DNA of 64,000 nt, from contig OZ240668.1 in the NCBI GenBank assembly GCA_965198655.1, forward strand, positions 1,302,001-1,366,000, written 5' to 3'. Numbering within the stretch: the stretch's first letter is position 1; each line of letters starts with the position of its first letter. Made by a program: the position numbers and the translations under genes. Positions 34,447 to 43,676 of this stretch are shown one piece after another. A model generated the notes under the pieces. It worked only from the letters and a program-made list of their open reading frames with translations. It did not search any database and was not told the DNA's origin. Origin of the DNA: Lichenicola sp965198655 (GTDB lineage Bacteria; Pseudomonadota; Alphaproteobacteria; Acetobacterales; Acetobacteraceae).

Positions 34447-36045
34447 CTGGACGCGACCCGGCTCGCGATCCGGGAGCCGGCCGGTACCGCCGAGGCAGCG
34501 TCGGAGCGGCCGCTGCGCGAGGCGCTGCTGGACGGCAGCTTCAGCGGGCCGGCGGCGTCGGCGGTAGCGCCGCGACTGCGCCGGTTCCTCCACGGCGGCC
34601 TCCACGCGCTGACGGACTGGTTCGGTGCTGCCCCGATCGTCGGCTGCCGCGGCGAGCGCGAGCGGCTGCGCGGCCTGATCGACCGCGACCTCGCCGCCAT
34701 CGACCGCTTGATCGCGGGCCAGCTCGACGCGATCCTGCACCACCCGAGGCTGCAGCGGCTGGAAGGCTCCTGGCGCGGCCTGGCCTGGCTGGTGGACGGG
34801 GTCGATCCGGTGTCGCTGATCAGGGTGCGGGTGCTGTCCGCGTCCTGGGCCGAGATCGGCCGGGACTTCGACCGCGCGGTCGAGTTCGACCAGAGCGCCC
34901 TGTTCCGCATGATCTACGAGGACGAGCTCGGCCGTCCCGGCGGCGAGCCGTTCGGCCTGCTGGTGGTGGACCACGAGATGCGCCACCGCCCCGAGCGGCG
35001 GAGCCTGTCCGGGCCGCTGCCGGTGGACGACGTGTCGGCGCTGGCCTCGCTGGGCGCGCTCGCGGCGGCGGCGTTCGCGCCCGCCGTGGTGTCGGCGTCG
35101 CCGGCGCTGCTGGGCGTGGACCGGTTCGAGGAGCTGGCGCTGTCGTTCGACCCGACCGCCTCCCTGCGCGATCCCGACCACGCGCGCTGGCGGGGCTTGT
35201 CCACCCAGGAGGGCTCGCGCTTCCTGTGCATCACCCTGCCGCGCGTGCTGGCCCGGCCGCCCTGGGCGGCGGACCCGGCCCGCGGCGACGGGTTCCGCTA
35301 CGCCGAGCACGCGCCGGAGCCGCGGCACCGGGTGTGGTCGGCCGCCGGCTACGCCTTCGCCTCGGTGGTGATCCGGGCGCAAGCCCAGTTCCACTGGCCT
35401 GCCGACATACGCGGGGTGGAAACCGACCGGCTGGGCGGCGGGCTGGTGCCGGACCTGGTGGTGGAGCCGTTCGGCACCGACCGTCCAAGCGGCGGGGACG
35501 GCGGCAGGGGGGGCTGGTGCCGGCCGCCGCTCGACCTCACCCTCACCGACGCGCAGGAACGCCGGCTGGTGGATGCCGGGCTGATCCCGCTCAACCGCCT
35601 GCCGCACGGCGACGAGGCGCTGTTCGCCTCCGTGCGCAGCCTGTACGCGGCGCCGGCCGGCGAGGTCGGCGGGCAGGGGCCGGGGGTGGCGGCGGCCAAC
35701 GAGCGGATCTCGGCGCAGGTCAACTCGGTGCTCTGCGTGTCGCGCTTCGCGCACTACCTGAAGGTGATGGGGCGCGAGATGGTGGGCTCGATGATGACCG
35801 GGAGCGAGATCGAGCAGCGCCTGCAGCGCTGGTTGTCGCGCTACACCAACGGCAGCACCCGCGCCGGGGCGGACGCGCGCGCGCAGCACCCGCTGGTGTC
35901 GAGCAAGGTATCGGTGCGCGAGCGGCCGGACCGTCCCGGAACCTTCGGCTGCATCATCCACCTGCAGCCGCACTACCAGCTCGACGACATCGAGACGACG
36001 TTCCGGCTGGTGACCGAATTGTCGGTGCCGGGGTCGCGGAACTAG
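34447..36045 (+). CDS. Second TssC-like sheath protein, atypical start codon
   Basis: This encodes about 532 residues. It repeats the TssC features: HHPRLQRLEGSWRGLAWLVDG, VEFDQSALFRMIYEDELGRPGGEPFGLLV, SRFAHYLKVMGREMVGSM, and YQLDDIETTFRLV. Codons 34480-34707 (REALLDGSFSGPAASAV.., LTDWFG) belong to the family N-terminus but contain no ATG, GTG or TTG. CTG 34447, seven bases after GAGAAGG, is the best start; TTG 34708 would delete about 87 residues. Paired tssC genes are known from Agrobacterium (TssC40 and TssC41). An inserted glycine-rich loop sits near GGDGGRGGW. Confidence 0.82.
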   Translation: MDATRLAIREPAGTAEAASERPLREALLDGSFSGPAASAVAPRLRRFLHGGLHALTDWFGAAPIVGCRGERERLRGLIDRDLAAIDRLIAGQLDAILHHPRLQRLEGSWRGLAWLVDGVDPVSLIRVRVLSASWAEIGRDFDRAVEFDQSALFRMIYEDELGRPGGEPFGLLVVDHEMRHRPERRSLSGPLPVDDVSALASLGALAAAAFAPAVVSASPALLGVDRFEELALSFDPTASLRDPDHARWRGLSTQEGSRFLCITLPRVLARPPWAADPARGDGFRYAEHAPEPRHRVWSAAGYAFASVVIRAQAQFHWPADIRGVETDRLGGGLVPDLVVEPFGTDRPSGGDGGRGGWCRPPLDLTLTDAQERRLVDAGLIPLNRLPHGDEALFASVRSLYAAPAGEVGGQGPGVAAANERISAQVNSVLCVSRFAHYLKVMGREMVGSMMTGSEIEQRLQRWLSRYTNGSTRAGADARAQHPLVSSKVSVRERPDRPGTFGCIIHLQPHYQLDDIETTFRLVTELSVPGSRN

Positions 36046-36226
36046 GGGTTCAACGCCGACAGTAAACGTTGGGGTGTGGCCGTTGAGCGGGTGTTAACCG
36101 GTCACGGTCCAAGAAACGGCATCCGGGCCAGTGGCCGGTTCGCGTAACGGGCTGGCAGAAGACCGCGATAAATGAAAAACTGTTTCGCATCGGCTTGTAT
36201 CGGCCGCCGGCGAGCATGGTGTGGGC

Positions 36227-37066
36227 ATGGACGAAGGGCAGAACGGAACGGTTCCGGGCGGCGTCGCCGCCTCGTTCCGGGCGGGGCGGCTGGAGGAAGC
36301 GGCGGCGCTGGCGGGCGAGGCCGTGCGAGGGGCGCCGGGCGACGCGGCGAGCCGGCTGCTGCTGGCAGAGATCCTCCTGTTTAGCGGCAACGCCGAGCGC
36401 GCCGACAAGGTGCTGGACGCGGCCGAGGCGGTTGACCCGTCGCTCGGGCTCTACGTGTCTGAGTTCCGCCACCTGCTGCGGGCCGAGGCGATCCGGCGGC
36501 AGTGCTGGCGCGAGGGGCGGGTGCCGGAGTTCCTGGGCGAGCCGACCGAGGCGCTGCAGCACACGCTGAAGGCGCTGGCGGCGCTGCGCGGCGGGGACGA
36601 GGGCGCTGCCGCCGAGGCGGCGGCGGCGGCGGAGGCAGTGCGCCCGCGCGTGGCCGGGCACCGGGGCGACTCCCCGTTCGACGACTTCCGCGATGCGGAC
36701 GACCTGTGCGCCGGGCTGGTGGAGGTGCTGACCGCGACCGGGCGCTACTTCTGGGTGCCGGTGGAGCGGATCGCGGAGATGGAGTTCGCGGCCCCGCGGC
36801 GCACCCGCGACCTGTTCTGGCGACGCTGCAGCATGACGGTCAGCGGCGGCCCGGACGGCGACGTGTACGTTCCGGCGCTCTACCTCGATCCGTTGGCGGC
36901 CGGCCCGGCGGAGGCCGACCCGGCAGGCGGGGACGGGGCCCTGCGGATCGGCGACGCCACCGACTGGGTTGGCGACCGGCTGGTGCGCGGGCGCGGCCAG
37001 CGGGTGTTCCTGGCCGGCGAGGACGGGGTGGCGGTACGCGACCTGTCGTCGCTGCGCTTCGGATGA
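36227..37066 (+). CDS. tagJ: T6SS accessory protein TagJ/ImpE
   Basis: This encodes 279 residues. A TPR-like N-terminal half (RAGRLEEAAALAGEAVRGAPGDAASRLLLAEILLFSGNAERADKVL in shape) is followed by SPFDDFRDADDLCAGLVEVLTATGRYFWVPVERI and RTRDLFWRR, the ImpE signature. TagJ binds the TssB sheath end in some systems. ATG 36227 or GTG 36221 are possible starts. It is preceded by a 181-base gap and its 3' end is close to tssE. Confidence 0.88.
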   Translation: MDEGQNGTVPGGVAASFRAGRLEEAAALAGEAVRGAPGDAASRLLLAEILLFSGNAERADKVLDAAEAVDPSLGLYVSEFRHLLRAEAIRRQCWREGRVPEFLGEPTEALQHTLKALAALRGGDEGAAAEAAAAAEAVRPRVAGHRGDSPFDDFRDADDLCAGLVEVLTATGRYFWVPVERIAEMEFAAPRRTRDLFWRRCSMTVSGGPDGDVYVPALYLDPLAAGPAEADPAGGDGALRIGDATDWVGDRLVRGRGQRVFLAGEDGVAVRDLSSLRFG

Positions 37067-37100
37067 GCCGCCTGGCGGCGGCCGGCGTGGGGACGCGGCC

Positions 37101-37604
37101 GTGAGGAGCCCGCGCGAGCTTGGGCAGCGCGACGCGGGACAGCGCCAGGTCGGGCGCCGGGTGCTGGGCTCGGTGCTCGACCGGCTGCTTGAGGGCGGCG
37201 GCTCGCCCGACCCGCTCGGCGAGCTGCGCGGCGCGGTGCACCGCGACCTGGAAGCGCTGCTGAACGCGCGCCGGCCGTGGCGCGGGATTCCGTCCGCCCA
37301 TGCGGCGGCGCAGAACTCCAGCCTGTCCTACGGCGTGCCGGACTTCACCTCTGGCGCGCTGAACCATCGCGAGGAGCGCGAAGCGCTGCGTCACGAGATC
37401 GAGCTGACCATACGCCGGCACGAGCCGCGGTTGACCCAGGTCCGGGTCCGGTTGCGCGACGAGGCGGACCGGCTGCGCGCGGTGCTCCGGTTCCGCATCG
37501 AGGCGGTGCTGCGGGTCGAGCCGGTGGTGGCGCCGATCGCGTTCGACACCACCGTGCACGCCGCCACCGCCGCCATGGTGCTGCAGCTCCAGAACGGCGC
37601 CTGA
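37101..37604 (+). CDS. tssE: T6SS baseplate protein TssE
   Basis: This encodes 167 residues and is gp25-like. VLGSVLDRLLEG, the conserved LRGAVHRDLEALLNARRPWR, SLSYGVPDFTSG and the RHEPRLTQVRVRL wedge contact region are all seen. It begins at GTG 37101 and ends three bases before tssF. Confidence 0.92.
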   Translation: MRSPRELGQRDAGQRQVGRRVLGSVLDRLLEGGGSPDPLGELRGAVHRDLEALLNARRPWRGIPSAHAAAQNSSLSYGVPDFTSGALNHREEREALRHEIELTIRRHEPRLTQVRVRLRDEADRLRAVLRFRIEAVLRVEPVVAPIAFDTTVHAATAAMVLQLQNGA

Positions 37605-37607
37605 CCC

Positions 37608-39443
37608 GTGACGGATCCGCTTCTTCCCTACTACAACCGGGAGCTGTCGGCGCTGCGCGAGCTCGCGGCGCAGTTTGCCGAGGCCAACCCCAAGGCGGCC
37701 GGGCGGCTCAGGCTCGGGCCGGACTCCGCCGACGACCCGCATGTCGGGCGGCTGCTGGAAGGCGTGGCGTTCCTGGCCGGCCGCGTGCATCGCCGGCTGG
37801 ACGACGAGTTCCCGGAGCTGACCGACGCGCTGCTCGGCGTGCTGTATCCGCATTACCTGGCGCCGGTGCCGTCGGCGGCGATCATGCAGCTCACCTGCCA
37901 GCCCGACCTGCGGGTTCCGGTGACGGTGCCGCGCGGCACCGCGATCGAGACCGACCCGGTCGAGGGCGAGCCCTGCTCGTTCACCACCACCGCCGACGTC
38001 ACCCTGTGGCCGATACGGGTCGAGGGGGTCCGGCTGACCGGGCTGCCGCTGGCGGCCCCGGTGAACCCGCAGGCGCGCGGCGCCCGCTCGGTGCTTCGGC
38101 TGGCGCTGGCCACGGTGGACCCGGAGGCCGGCTTCGCCGAGCTGGGGCCGGACCGGCTGCGGCTGTTCCTGCGCGGGCCGGTGGAGCAGAGCCTGCTGCT
38201 CTACGAGCTGATCTGCCGCAACTGTGTCGGCATCGCCTGCGCGGACGGGCCGAACGATCCGAACCCCACCCTGCTGCCGGCGTCGTGCGTGCAGGCGGCG
38301 GGGTTCGGCGACGAGGAGGCGCTGTATCCGTGGTCGGCGCGCTCGTTCTCCGGCTTCCGCCTGCTGACCGAGTACTTCGCGCTGCCGGAGAAGTTCCTGT
38401 TCGTGGACTTGGTCGGGCTGGACGCGCGCACCCTGCTGCACGCGGGCAACCGGATGGAGGTGTTCCTCTACCTCGACCGCGCGGTGCCGGAGATGGAGCG
38501 CACGCTCAGGCCGGACGCGCTGGCGCTCGGCTGCGTGCCGATGGTCAACCTGTTCCCCCGCCGCTGCGAGCCGGTGGCGCTGACCCACGAGGAGACCGAG
38601 TACCACGTCGCGGTGGACCACCGCCGCGCCCGCAGCCTGGAGATCTGGAGCATCGAGCGGGTGCGCGAGCTGCACGGCGACGGCAGCCTGCGCCCGTGGC
38701 GGCCGTTCTACCGCCACGCCCCCCATGACGCCGAGGCCGGCGAGGCGGGGGACACGCCTGCCGGCTACTACAACGTGGTCCGTCGCAACGCTCCGCCCGC
38801 GATCGGCGGCACCGAGGTGTTCCTGGCGGTGATGGACCCCGCCCTGTCGGTGCACCGGCCGGCGGACTCGGTGCTGTCGGTGGACGCGCTGTGCTCCAAC
38901 CGCGACCTGCCGGCGCAGCTTCCGTTCGGCGGCGACCAGCCGCGGCTGCACCTGTCGGAGGGCCTGAGCGCGGTGTCGTCGCTGGCCTGTCTGACGCCGA
39001 TCTCGGGCGCGCTCAGGGCGCAGCTGCACGACAACCGCGCCTGGAGGCTGATCTCGCACCTGTCGCTCAGCCACCTGTCCGTGGTGGGGGGACCGGCGGC
39101 TGCGGACGCGCTGCGCGAGGTGCTCCGGCTCTACGACCTGCACGACAGCGCGGAAACACGCAGCGCGATCGCGGGGCTGGTGGAGGTGACCGCGACCGGC
39201 GGCACCGCGCGGGTGCCGGGGGTGCGTCCGGGCGCGTTCTGCCGCGGGCTGGACGTGCAGCTCACCTTCGATCCACGGCTGTGGAGCGCGTCCGGGCTGT
39301 TCCTGCTGGCCTCGGTGCTGGAGCGGTTCCTGGCGCTGCACGCCACCGTCAACTCGTTCGTGCGCACCACCGTGGTGCTGCAGGGCAGGCCCGGGGTGGT
39401 GGCCACGTTCCCGCCGCGCGCCGGGGCGCGCGTCCTGCTGTGA
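37608..39443 (+). CDS. tssF: T6SS baseplate protein TssF
   Basis: This encodes 611 residues. The opening LLPYYNRELSALRELAAQFAEANPKAAGRL, HVGRLLEGVAFLAGRVHRRLDDEFPELTDALL and VLYPHYLAPVPS are classic TssF. A C-terminal GRGLDV-like CRGLDVQLTFDP block closes it. GTG start; its stop overlaps tssG by GTGA. Confidence 0.95.
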   Translation: MTDPLLPYYNRELSALRELAAQFAEANPKAAGRLRLGPDSADDPHVGRLLEGVAFLAGRVHRRLDDEFPELTDALLGVLYPHYLAPVPSAAIMQLTCQPDLRVPVTVPRGTAIETDPVEGEPCSFTTTADVTLWPIRVEGVRLTGLPLAAPVNPQARGARSVLRLALATVDPEAGFAELGPDRLRLFLRGPVEQSLLLYELICRNCVGIACADGPNDPNPTLLPASCVQAAGFGDEEALYPWSARSFSGFRLLTEYFALPEKFLFVDLVGLDARTLLHAGNRMEVFLYLDRAVPEMERTLRPDALALGCVPMVNLFPRRCEPVALTHEETEYHVAVDHRRARSLEIWSIERVRELHGDGSLRPWRPFYRHAPHDAEAGEAGDTPAGYYNVVRRNAPPAIGGTEVFLAVMDPALSVHRPADSVLSVDALCSNRDLPAQLPFGGDQPRLHLSEGLSAVSSLACLTPISGALRAQLHDNRAWRLISHLSLSHLSVVGGPAAADALREVLRLYDLHDSAETRSAIAGLVEVTATGGTARVPGVRPGAFCRGLDVQLTFDPRLWSASGLFLLASVLERFLALHATVNSFVRTTVVLQGRPGVVATFPPRAGARVLL

Positions 39444-40699
39444 GCGGCGGCGGAACCCGGGCCGACCGGGAACCGGCGCCGTCGGCGGCGGTCGACGATC
39501 CGATGCTGGACGATCCGGCGGCGGCCGACGGGTCCGCCCGCGGCGCGGCAGCGGGATTGCCCGCCCCGGCCGCCCCGGCAGCGGGCCAGGTGCTGCGCCG
39601 CGGGGCGGCGCAGACCCTGCTGGACCGCCTCCTGCGGCAGCCGCGCCGGTTCGGCTTCGACGCCGCGGTCATGGTGCTGATGCAGGCGGCGCGCCGCCGC
39701 GACCCGGGGCGGGCGGTGCGGTTCCATGCCCAGGTGGGGCTCGGGTTTCCGGCCGCCGACGTGCTCGCGGTGCAGGACCGCGCGGACGGCTACCACGCCA
39801 CGGTGACGCCGATCGGCCTGACCGGCCCGTCCGGGGTGCTGCCGCGGCCCTACAGCGAGCTGGTGGTGGCCGAGCAGCGCCGCCGCTCGCCGGCGCTGGC
39901 GGCGTTCCTGGACGTGCTGGCGCAGCGTCCGGTGACGCTGTTCGCCGAGGCGGCGATCAAGTACCGGCCGCACCGCGCCGCCGCCGCAGCACTGGTCGGG
40001 CGGCAGGAGCGAGAGGACGCGCGGGCGTTCGAGCTGGACGTGGGGCTCGGGCTGGATCCGGAGCCGGTCACGCCGCCCGACCCGCTGGGCGCGCTGCTGC
40101 TGGCGCTGGACGGGTTCGGCACGCCCAACCTGCTGGACCGGCTGGGGCTCGACCCGGCGCCGCTGCTGCACTTCGCCGGCCAGTTCGCGACCCGGCCGCG
40201 CTCGGCCGACCGGCTCGCCGCGATCGTGTCGGACTGGCTGGGCCAGGCGGTCGAGGTCGAGCAGTTCGCCGGCGCCTGGCTGCCGCTGCGCCCGGAGGAG
40301 CGCTCGGCCCTGCCGGTGGCGCTACCCAACGGGCAGGCAACGGCCTCGTTCAACCAGCTCGGCGTGGACGCGGCGGCGGGCGCGCGGTGCTGGGACGTGC
40401 AGGGGCGCATCGTGCTGCGGCTCGGGCCGCTCGGTCTGTCTGAATTCCTGTCGCTGCTGCCCTCGGGATGTCGGCTGCAGCAGTTGGTGTCGTTCGTGCG
40501 GGCGTTCCTCGGGCTGGAGGTCGCCTTCGCGGTCAACCCGGTGCTGTCGCAGGACGCGGTGCCGCCGCTGGAGATGGCCGCGGTAGAGCCGCCTCGGCTG
40601 GGCTGGAACAGTTGGCTGCCAGCGTCCACGGTCCGCGTCGGGGATGCCACGGACGCGGTGTTCGAGGCCGAGCTGGTGGAGCGGGAGGCCCGGGCGTGA
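39440..40699 (+). CDS. tssG: T6SS baseplate protein TssG
   Basis: This encodes 419 residues. An acidic/alanine-rich N-terminal tail of 50 residues precedes RRFGFDAAVMVLMQAARR, GYHATVTPIGLTGPSGVLPRPYSELV, and AWLPLRPEERSALPVALPNGQ; these match TssG. With TssF and TssK it builds the wedge. The long tail is unusual and may be disordered. The GTG start lies inside the tssF stop. Confidence 0.93.
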   Translation: MSGGGTRADREPAPSAAVDDPMLDDPAAADGSARGAAAGLPAPAAPAAGQVLRRGAAQTLLDRLLRQPRRFGFDAAVMVLMQAARRRDPGRAVRFHAQVGLGFPAADVLAVQDRADGYHATVTPIGLTGPSGVLPRPYSELVVAEQRRRSPALAAFLDVLAQRPVTLFAEAAIKYRPHRAAAAALVGRQEREDARAFELDVGLGLDPEPVTPPDPLGALLLALDGFGTPNLLDRLGLDPAPLLHFAGQFATRPRSADRLAAIVSDWLGQAVEVEQFAGAWLPLRPEERSALPVALPNGQATASFNQLGVDAAAGARCWDVQGRIVLRLGPLGLSEFLSLLPSGCRLQQLVSFVRAFLGLEVAFAVNPVLSQDAVPPLEMAAVEPPRLGWNSWLPASTVRVGDATDAVFEAELVEREARA

Positions 40700-40715
40700 A
40701 CCCGAAGGTGCACCG

Positions 40716-42248
40716 ATGAGCGGCACCTGGCGCGGCTACGTCGCGGACGTGCCCTACACCGCCAACTACCATCCGCAGCAGGCGCCGGGAACGCTGGAGC
40801 TGGCCTGCCTGCTGAACCGGACCGAGGGTCCGTTCGGCCGGGGCAGGGACGCGCTCACCTATGTAGAGCTGGGCTGCGGCCGCGGCCGCACCGCGCTGTG
40901 CCTGGCGGCCAGCAACCCCGGCTGGACCGTGATCGGCCTGGATGTGATGCCGGGGCACGTGGCGGAGGCGCGCGCGCTGGCCGAGGCGGCCGGGATCGGC
41001 AACGCGTCGTTCGTGGAGGCGGACCTGGCCGGGTTCGACCCGGCCGGGCTGCCGGAGATCGACGTGGTCAGCGCGCACGGGGTGTGGAGCTGGGTGGACG
41101 ACACGGTCAGGGCCGGCATCGTGCGCCTGGTGTCGTCGCGTCTGCGCGCGGGCGGCGCGCTGCACCTGAGCTACAACGCCCTGCCGGGCTGGCAGGGGGC
41201 GATCGGCCTGCAGCGCCTGCTGATGGAGGCCGGCGACCGCATCGGCGGGCGTACCGACCGGCGCGCGGCCGGCGCCCTGGAGCTGGCGCAGGCGCTGCGC
41301 GCGGCGGGGGCCGTGCACCTGGCGAGCGGGCAGCCATCGGAGCTGATCGACCGCGCCCGCGACGCGTCGTCGGCCTATGTCAGCCACGAGTTCATGAACC
41401 GGCACTGGCGCCCGTGCTTCCATGCCGACGTCGTGGACGCGCTCCAGCCGGCGCGGCTCGACTTCGTGGGCTCGGCCGAGCTGCTGGAGAACATCCCCGC
41501 CCTGATGCTGACCCCGGAACAGCGCGCGGTGTGCGACCGCATCGACGAGCCGCGCCTGGCCGAGCTGACCCGCGACCTGTGCCTCGGCCGGGCGCTGCGC
41601 AGCGACGTGTTCGTGCGCGGGGCGCGCACGATGAGCCGGGACGACCAGGAGCGGCGGCTGCGCGGGCTCACCCTGTGCCTGCTGCGCGCGCCGGAGGAGG
41701 TGGTCTACGCGCTGAAGATGCCGGGCGGCACCGCGTCGCTGCAGGAAGGGTTCTTCCGGCCCGCGGTGGAGCGGCTGGCGCAGGGCGATTGTCGGGTCGA
41801 CACGCTGCTCGACGCGCCGGCCGGCGACCGCCAGGGCAGCGCGCTCGACCTGGTCGGGCTGCTGGTGGGCTCCGGGCAGGCGATGGTGGTCGCGCGTCCG
41901 GACCAGCCAAGGGCAGGGGAGGCGGCGTCGCGGCTGAACCGTTTGCTGGCCGCACGCATCCTGCGCGGCGAGGCGGTGCAGCTCGCGGGCCTCGCCAGCG
42001 TCCGGCTGGGCGCCGGGTTGCCGTCGAGCGCGGACGAGGCGGTGGTGGCCGGCATCCTGGCGGTGCCGCCTCCCGCAGCGGGACCGCATGACGCGTTGGG
42101 CGAGGCCGACCAGGTGCTGCGCGACGCTTTCGCGCCGCAGGCGGACCCGGCGCGGCAGGCGTTCGGGGAGGGTGCGGCGGCGTTGCGGTCGCGCCGGCTG
42201 GCGGTGTGGCAGCGGGCCGGGCTGGTCGATGCCGATCCGGAGGCGTAG
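40716..42248 (+). CDS. Class I methyltransferase with regulatory domain, T6SS-associated
   Basis: This encodes 510 residues. The SAM motif VELGCGRGRTALCLAA, LDVMPGHVAEAR and HGVWSWVDD form a class I fold over residues 1-180. The rest resembles the methyltransferase regulatory domain (SSAYVSHEFMNRHWRPCFHADVVD.., LENIPALM). It lies 16 bases after tssG on the same strand, inside the secretion locus. Its target is unknown; a T6SS component or cargo is a reasonable guess. No signal peptide or membrane helix. Confidence 0.8.
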   Translation: MSGTWRGYVADVPYTANYHPQQAPGTLELACLLNRTEGPFGRGRDALTYVELGCGRGRTALCLAASNPGWTVIGLDVMPGHVAEARALAEAAGIGNASFVEADLAGFDPAGLPEIDVVSAHGVWSWVDDTVRAGIVRLVSSRLRAGGALHLSYNALPGWQGAIGLQRLLMEAGDRIGGRTDRRAAGALELAQALRAAGAVHLASGQPSELIDRARDASSAYVSHEFMNRHWRPCFHADVVDALQPARLDFVGSAELLENIPALMLTPEQRAVCDRIDEPRLAELTRDLCLGRALRSDVFVRGARTMSRDDQERRLRGLTLCLLRAPEEVVYALKMPGGTASLQEGFFRPAVERLAQGDCRVDTLLDAPAGDRQGSALDLVGLLVGSGQAMVVARPDQPRAGEAASRLNRLLAARILRGEAVQLAGLASVRLGAGLPSSADEAVVAGILAVPPPAAGPHDALGEADQVLRDAFAPQADPARQAFGEGAAALRSRRLAVWQRAGLVDADPEA

Positions 42249-42353
42249 TTCATCCGATCCGGTATCGCACCGGCTTTCCGCCCGCTCCCGGCTCGGCTAC
42301 ACCGGCTCGGCCACACCGGCGCGGCAGCATCGTACACGCGGATCACCATCGCA

Positions 42354-43676
42354 ATGAGCAGGCAGCAGCCCCATGCGGATCGGATCTCCCGGCACGCCGC
42401 GGCGGCGCTGGCCGGGCTCGTCCTCCTCAGCCCCGCGGCGGGGCGCGCCGACGCGACCGGACCGGCTCCCGCCGTGCTGCTGATCGCCAACTCGGACTAC
42501 GCCGCCCTGCCCAAGCTGCCGGGATGCGTGCCGGCGATGCGCGGCCTCGCCGACCGGTTGCGCGCCAAGGGGGGCAGCGTGTCGGAACAGTTCGACGCCG
42601 CCGGCCCGTCGCTGCAGGCGGCGATCGGCAGCTTCGACGTTCATCTGCTCGCCGGGCAGAAGGCGGCGATCGTGTATTGCGGCTACGTGGCGGCCGACGC
42701 GGACAAGCTGTTCCTGCTGCCGGTGGGGACCAACGCGGTGCAGCCGGCCGACCTGCCGCGGCAGGCGATCATCGCCCGCACCCTGTCGCGCGTGCTGTCC
42801 GGCCACGACTCGATCCTGGTCGCCGAGATGCATCCCGCACCGGGCGCGCCGGACCTGTCCAACGCGGTGCAGGGCCTGCGCGAGGCGTCCGCCATGAGCA
42901 CCTACCTTGACCTGCACACGGTGGACGACGCCGCCGCGCCGCAGATCGACGCGTTCGCCCGGACCGTGGAGCGCTCGGCCGGCTGGCCGTACCAGGCCGG
43001 AGCGGGCGAGGAGCCGTCGCCGGCGACCGGGCCGGGCAGCCCGGCCGCGGCGTCCCCGTCGCCCCCGGCTTCGCCTAGCCCGTCGCCCGCATCGTCCGGC
43101 ACGGCGGCGTCGGTGCCGCTGGCCGCTGCCGAACCGGAGATGTCCATCCCGGCGGGGAGTGCTCCCGCCCACACGAAGCCTGGTCCCGCCCGGTCCGCGT
43201 CGGCGCAGCCTTCCCTCACGCAGCCTGGTCCCGGCAAGCCCGCTCCCGGCGAAGCGATCCCGATCCGCGGGCCCGCGGTCGCCTCCGCCGGTCCGGCGAC
43301 GGACGCGCGGGGTTCGGCCAGGGCGGATACCGGCGCGCCAGCGTCCGGGGCGGGAGCGTCGGGCCCGGACGGGTTGGGCCCAGACGCGTCGGCTGCGGGC
43401 GCGTCAGGTTCGGGCCCATCCGTTCCCGCGAAGCCGGCGGCGCCGAAGAAGCCGCGCGTGCCCGCCGACAACGCGCCCGGCGGCTCGCCCAGCATACGCC
43501 GGCTGCAGGTGTCCCTGCTGGCGCTCGGTTACTACAACAAGCAGATCGACGGGCTGGCGAGCCCCGCCACGCAGGCGGCGGTGCGGGCGTACCAGCGGTC
43601 GCTCAAGCATCCGGAAACGGGTTTCCTGACGTATGGGGAAAGCAAGGAGCTGGGAAAGGTCGGCGCCCGCAAATGA
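42354..43676 (+). CDS. Secreted caspase-fold-like protein with peptidoglycan-binding domain
   Basis: This encodes 440 residues. A signal peptide is followed by a C14-like fold: VLLIANSDYAALPKLPGC, then AAIVYCGYVA where a catalytic SGHG is expected, and ILVAEMHPAPGAPD where the DACR cysteine is expected. Both catalytic positions appear lost. A Pro/Ala/Ser-rich linker of about 170 residues leads to PG_binding_1 (IRRLQVSLLALGYYNKQIDGLASPATQAAVRAYQ). The protein probably tethers to the cell wall. Its stop overlaps the haem protein gene by ATGA. Confidence 0.75.
   Translation: MSRQQPHADRISRHAAAALAGLVLLSPAAGRADATGPAPAVLLIANSDYAALPKLPGCVPAMRGLADRLRAKGGSVSEQFDAAGPSLQAAIGSFDVHLLAGQKAAIVYCGYVAADADKLFLLPVGTNAVQPADLPRQAIIARTLSRVLSGHDSILVAEMHPAPGAPDLSNAVQGLREASAMSTYLDLHTVDDAAAPQIDAFARTVERSAGWPYQAGAGEEPSPATGPGSPAAASPSPPASPSPSPASSGTAASVPLAAAEPEMSIPAGSAPAHTKPGPARSASAQPSLTQPGPGKPAPGEAIPIRGPAVASAGPATDARGSARADTGAPASGAGASGPDGLGPDASAAGASGSGPSVPAKPAAPKKPRVPADNAPGGSPSIRRLQVSLLALGYYNKQIDGLASPATQAAVRAYQRSLKHPETGFLTYGESKELGKVGARK

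Noticed and set aside
42354..43676. Active caspase-type T6SS effector
   Set aside because: The His and Cys catalytic positions are replaced, and a Sec signal argues for export to the periplasm, not T6SS delivery.
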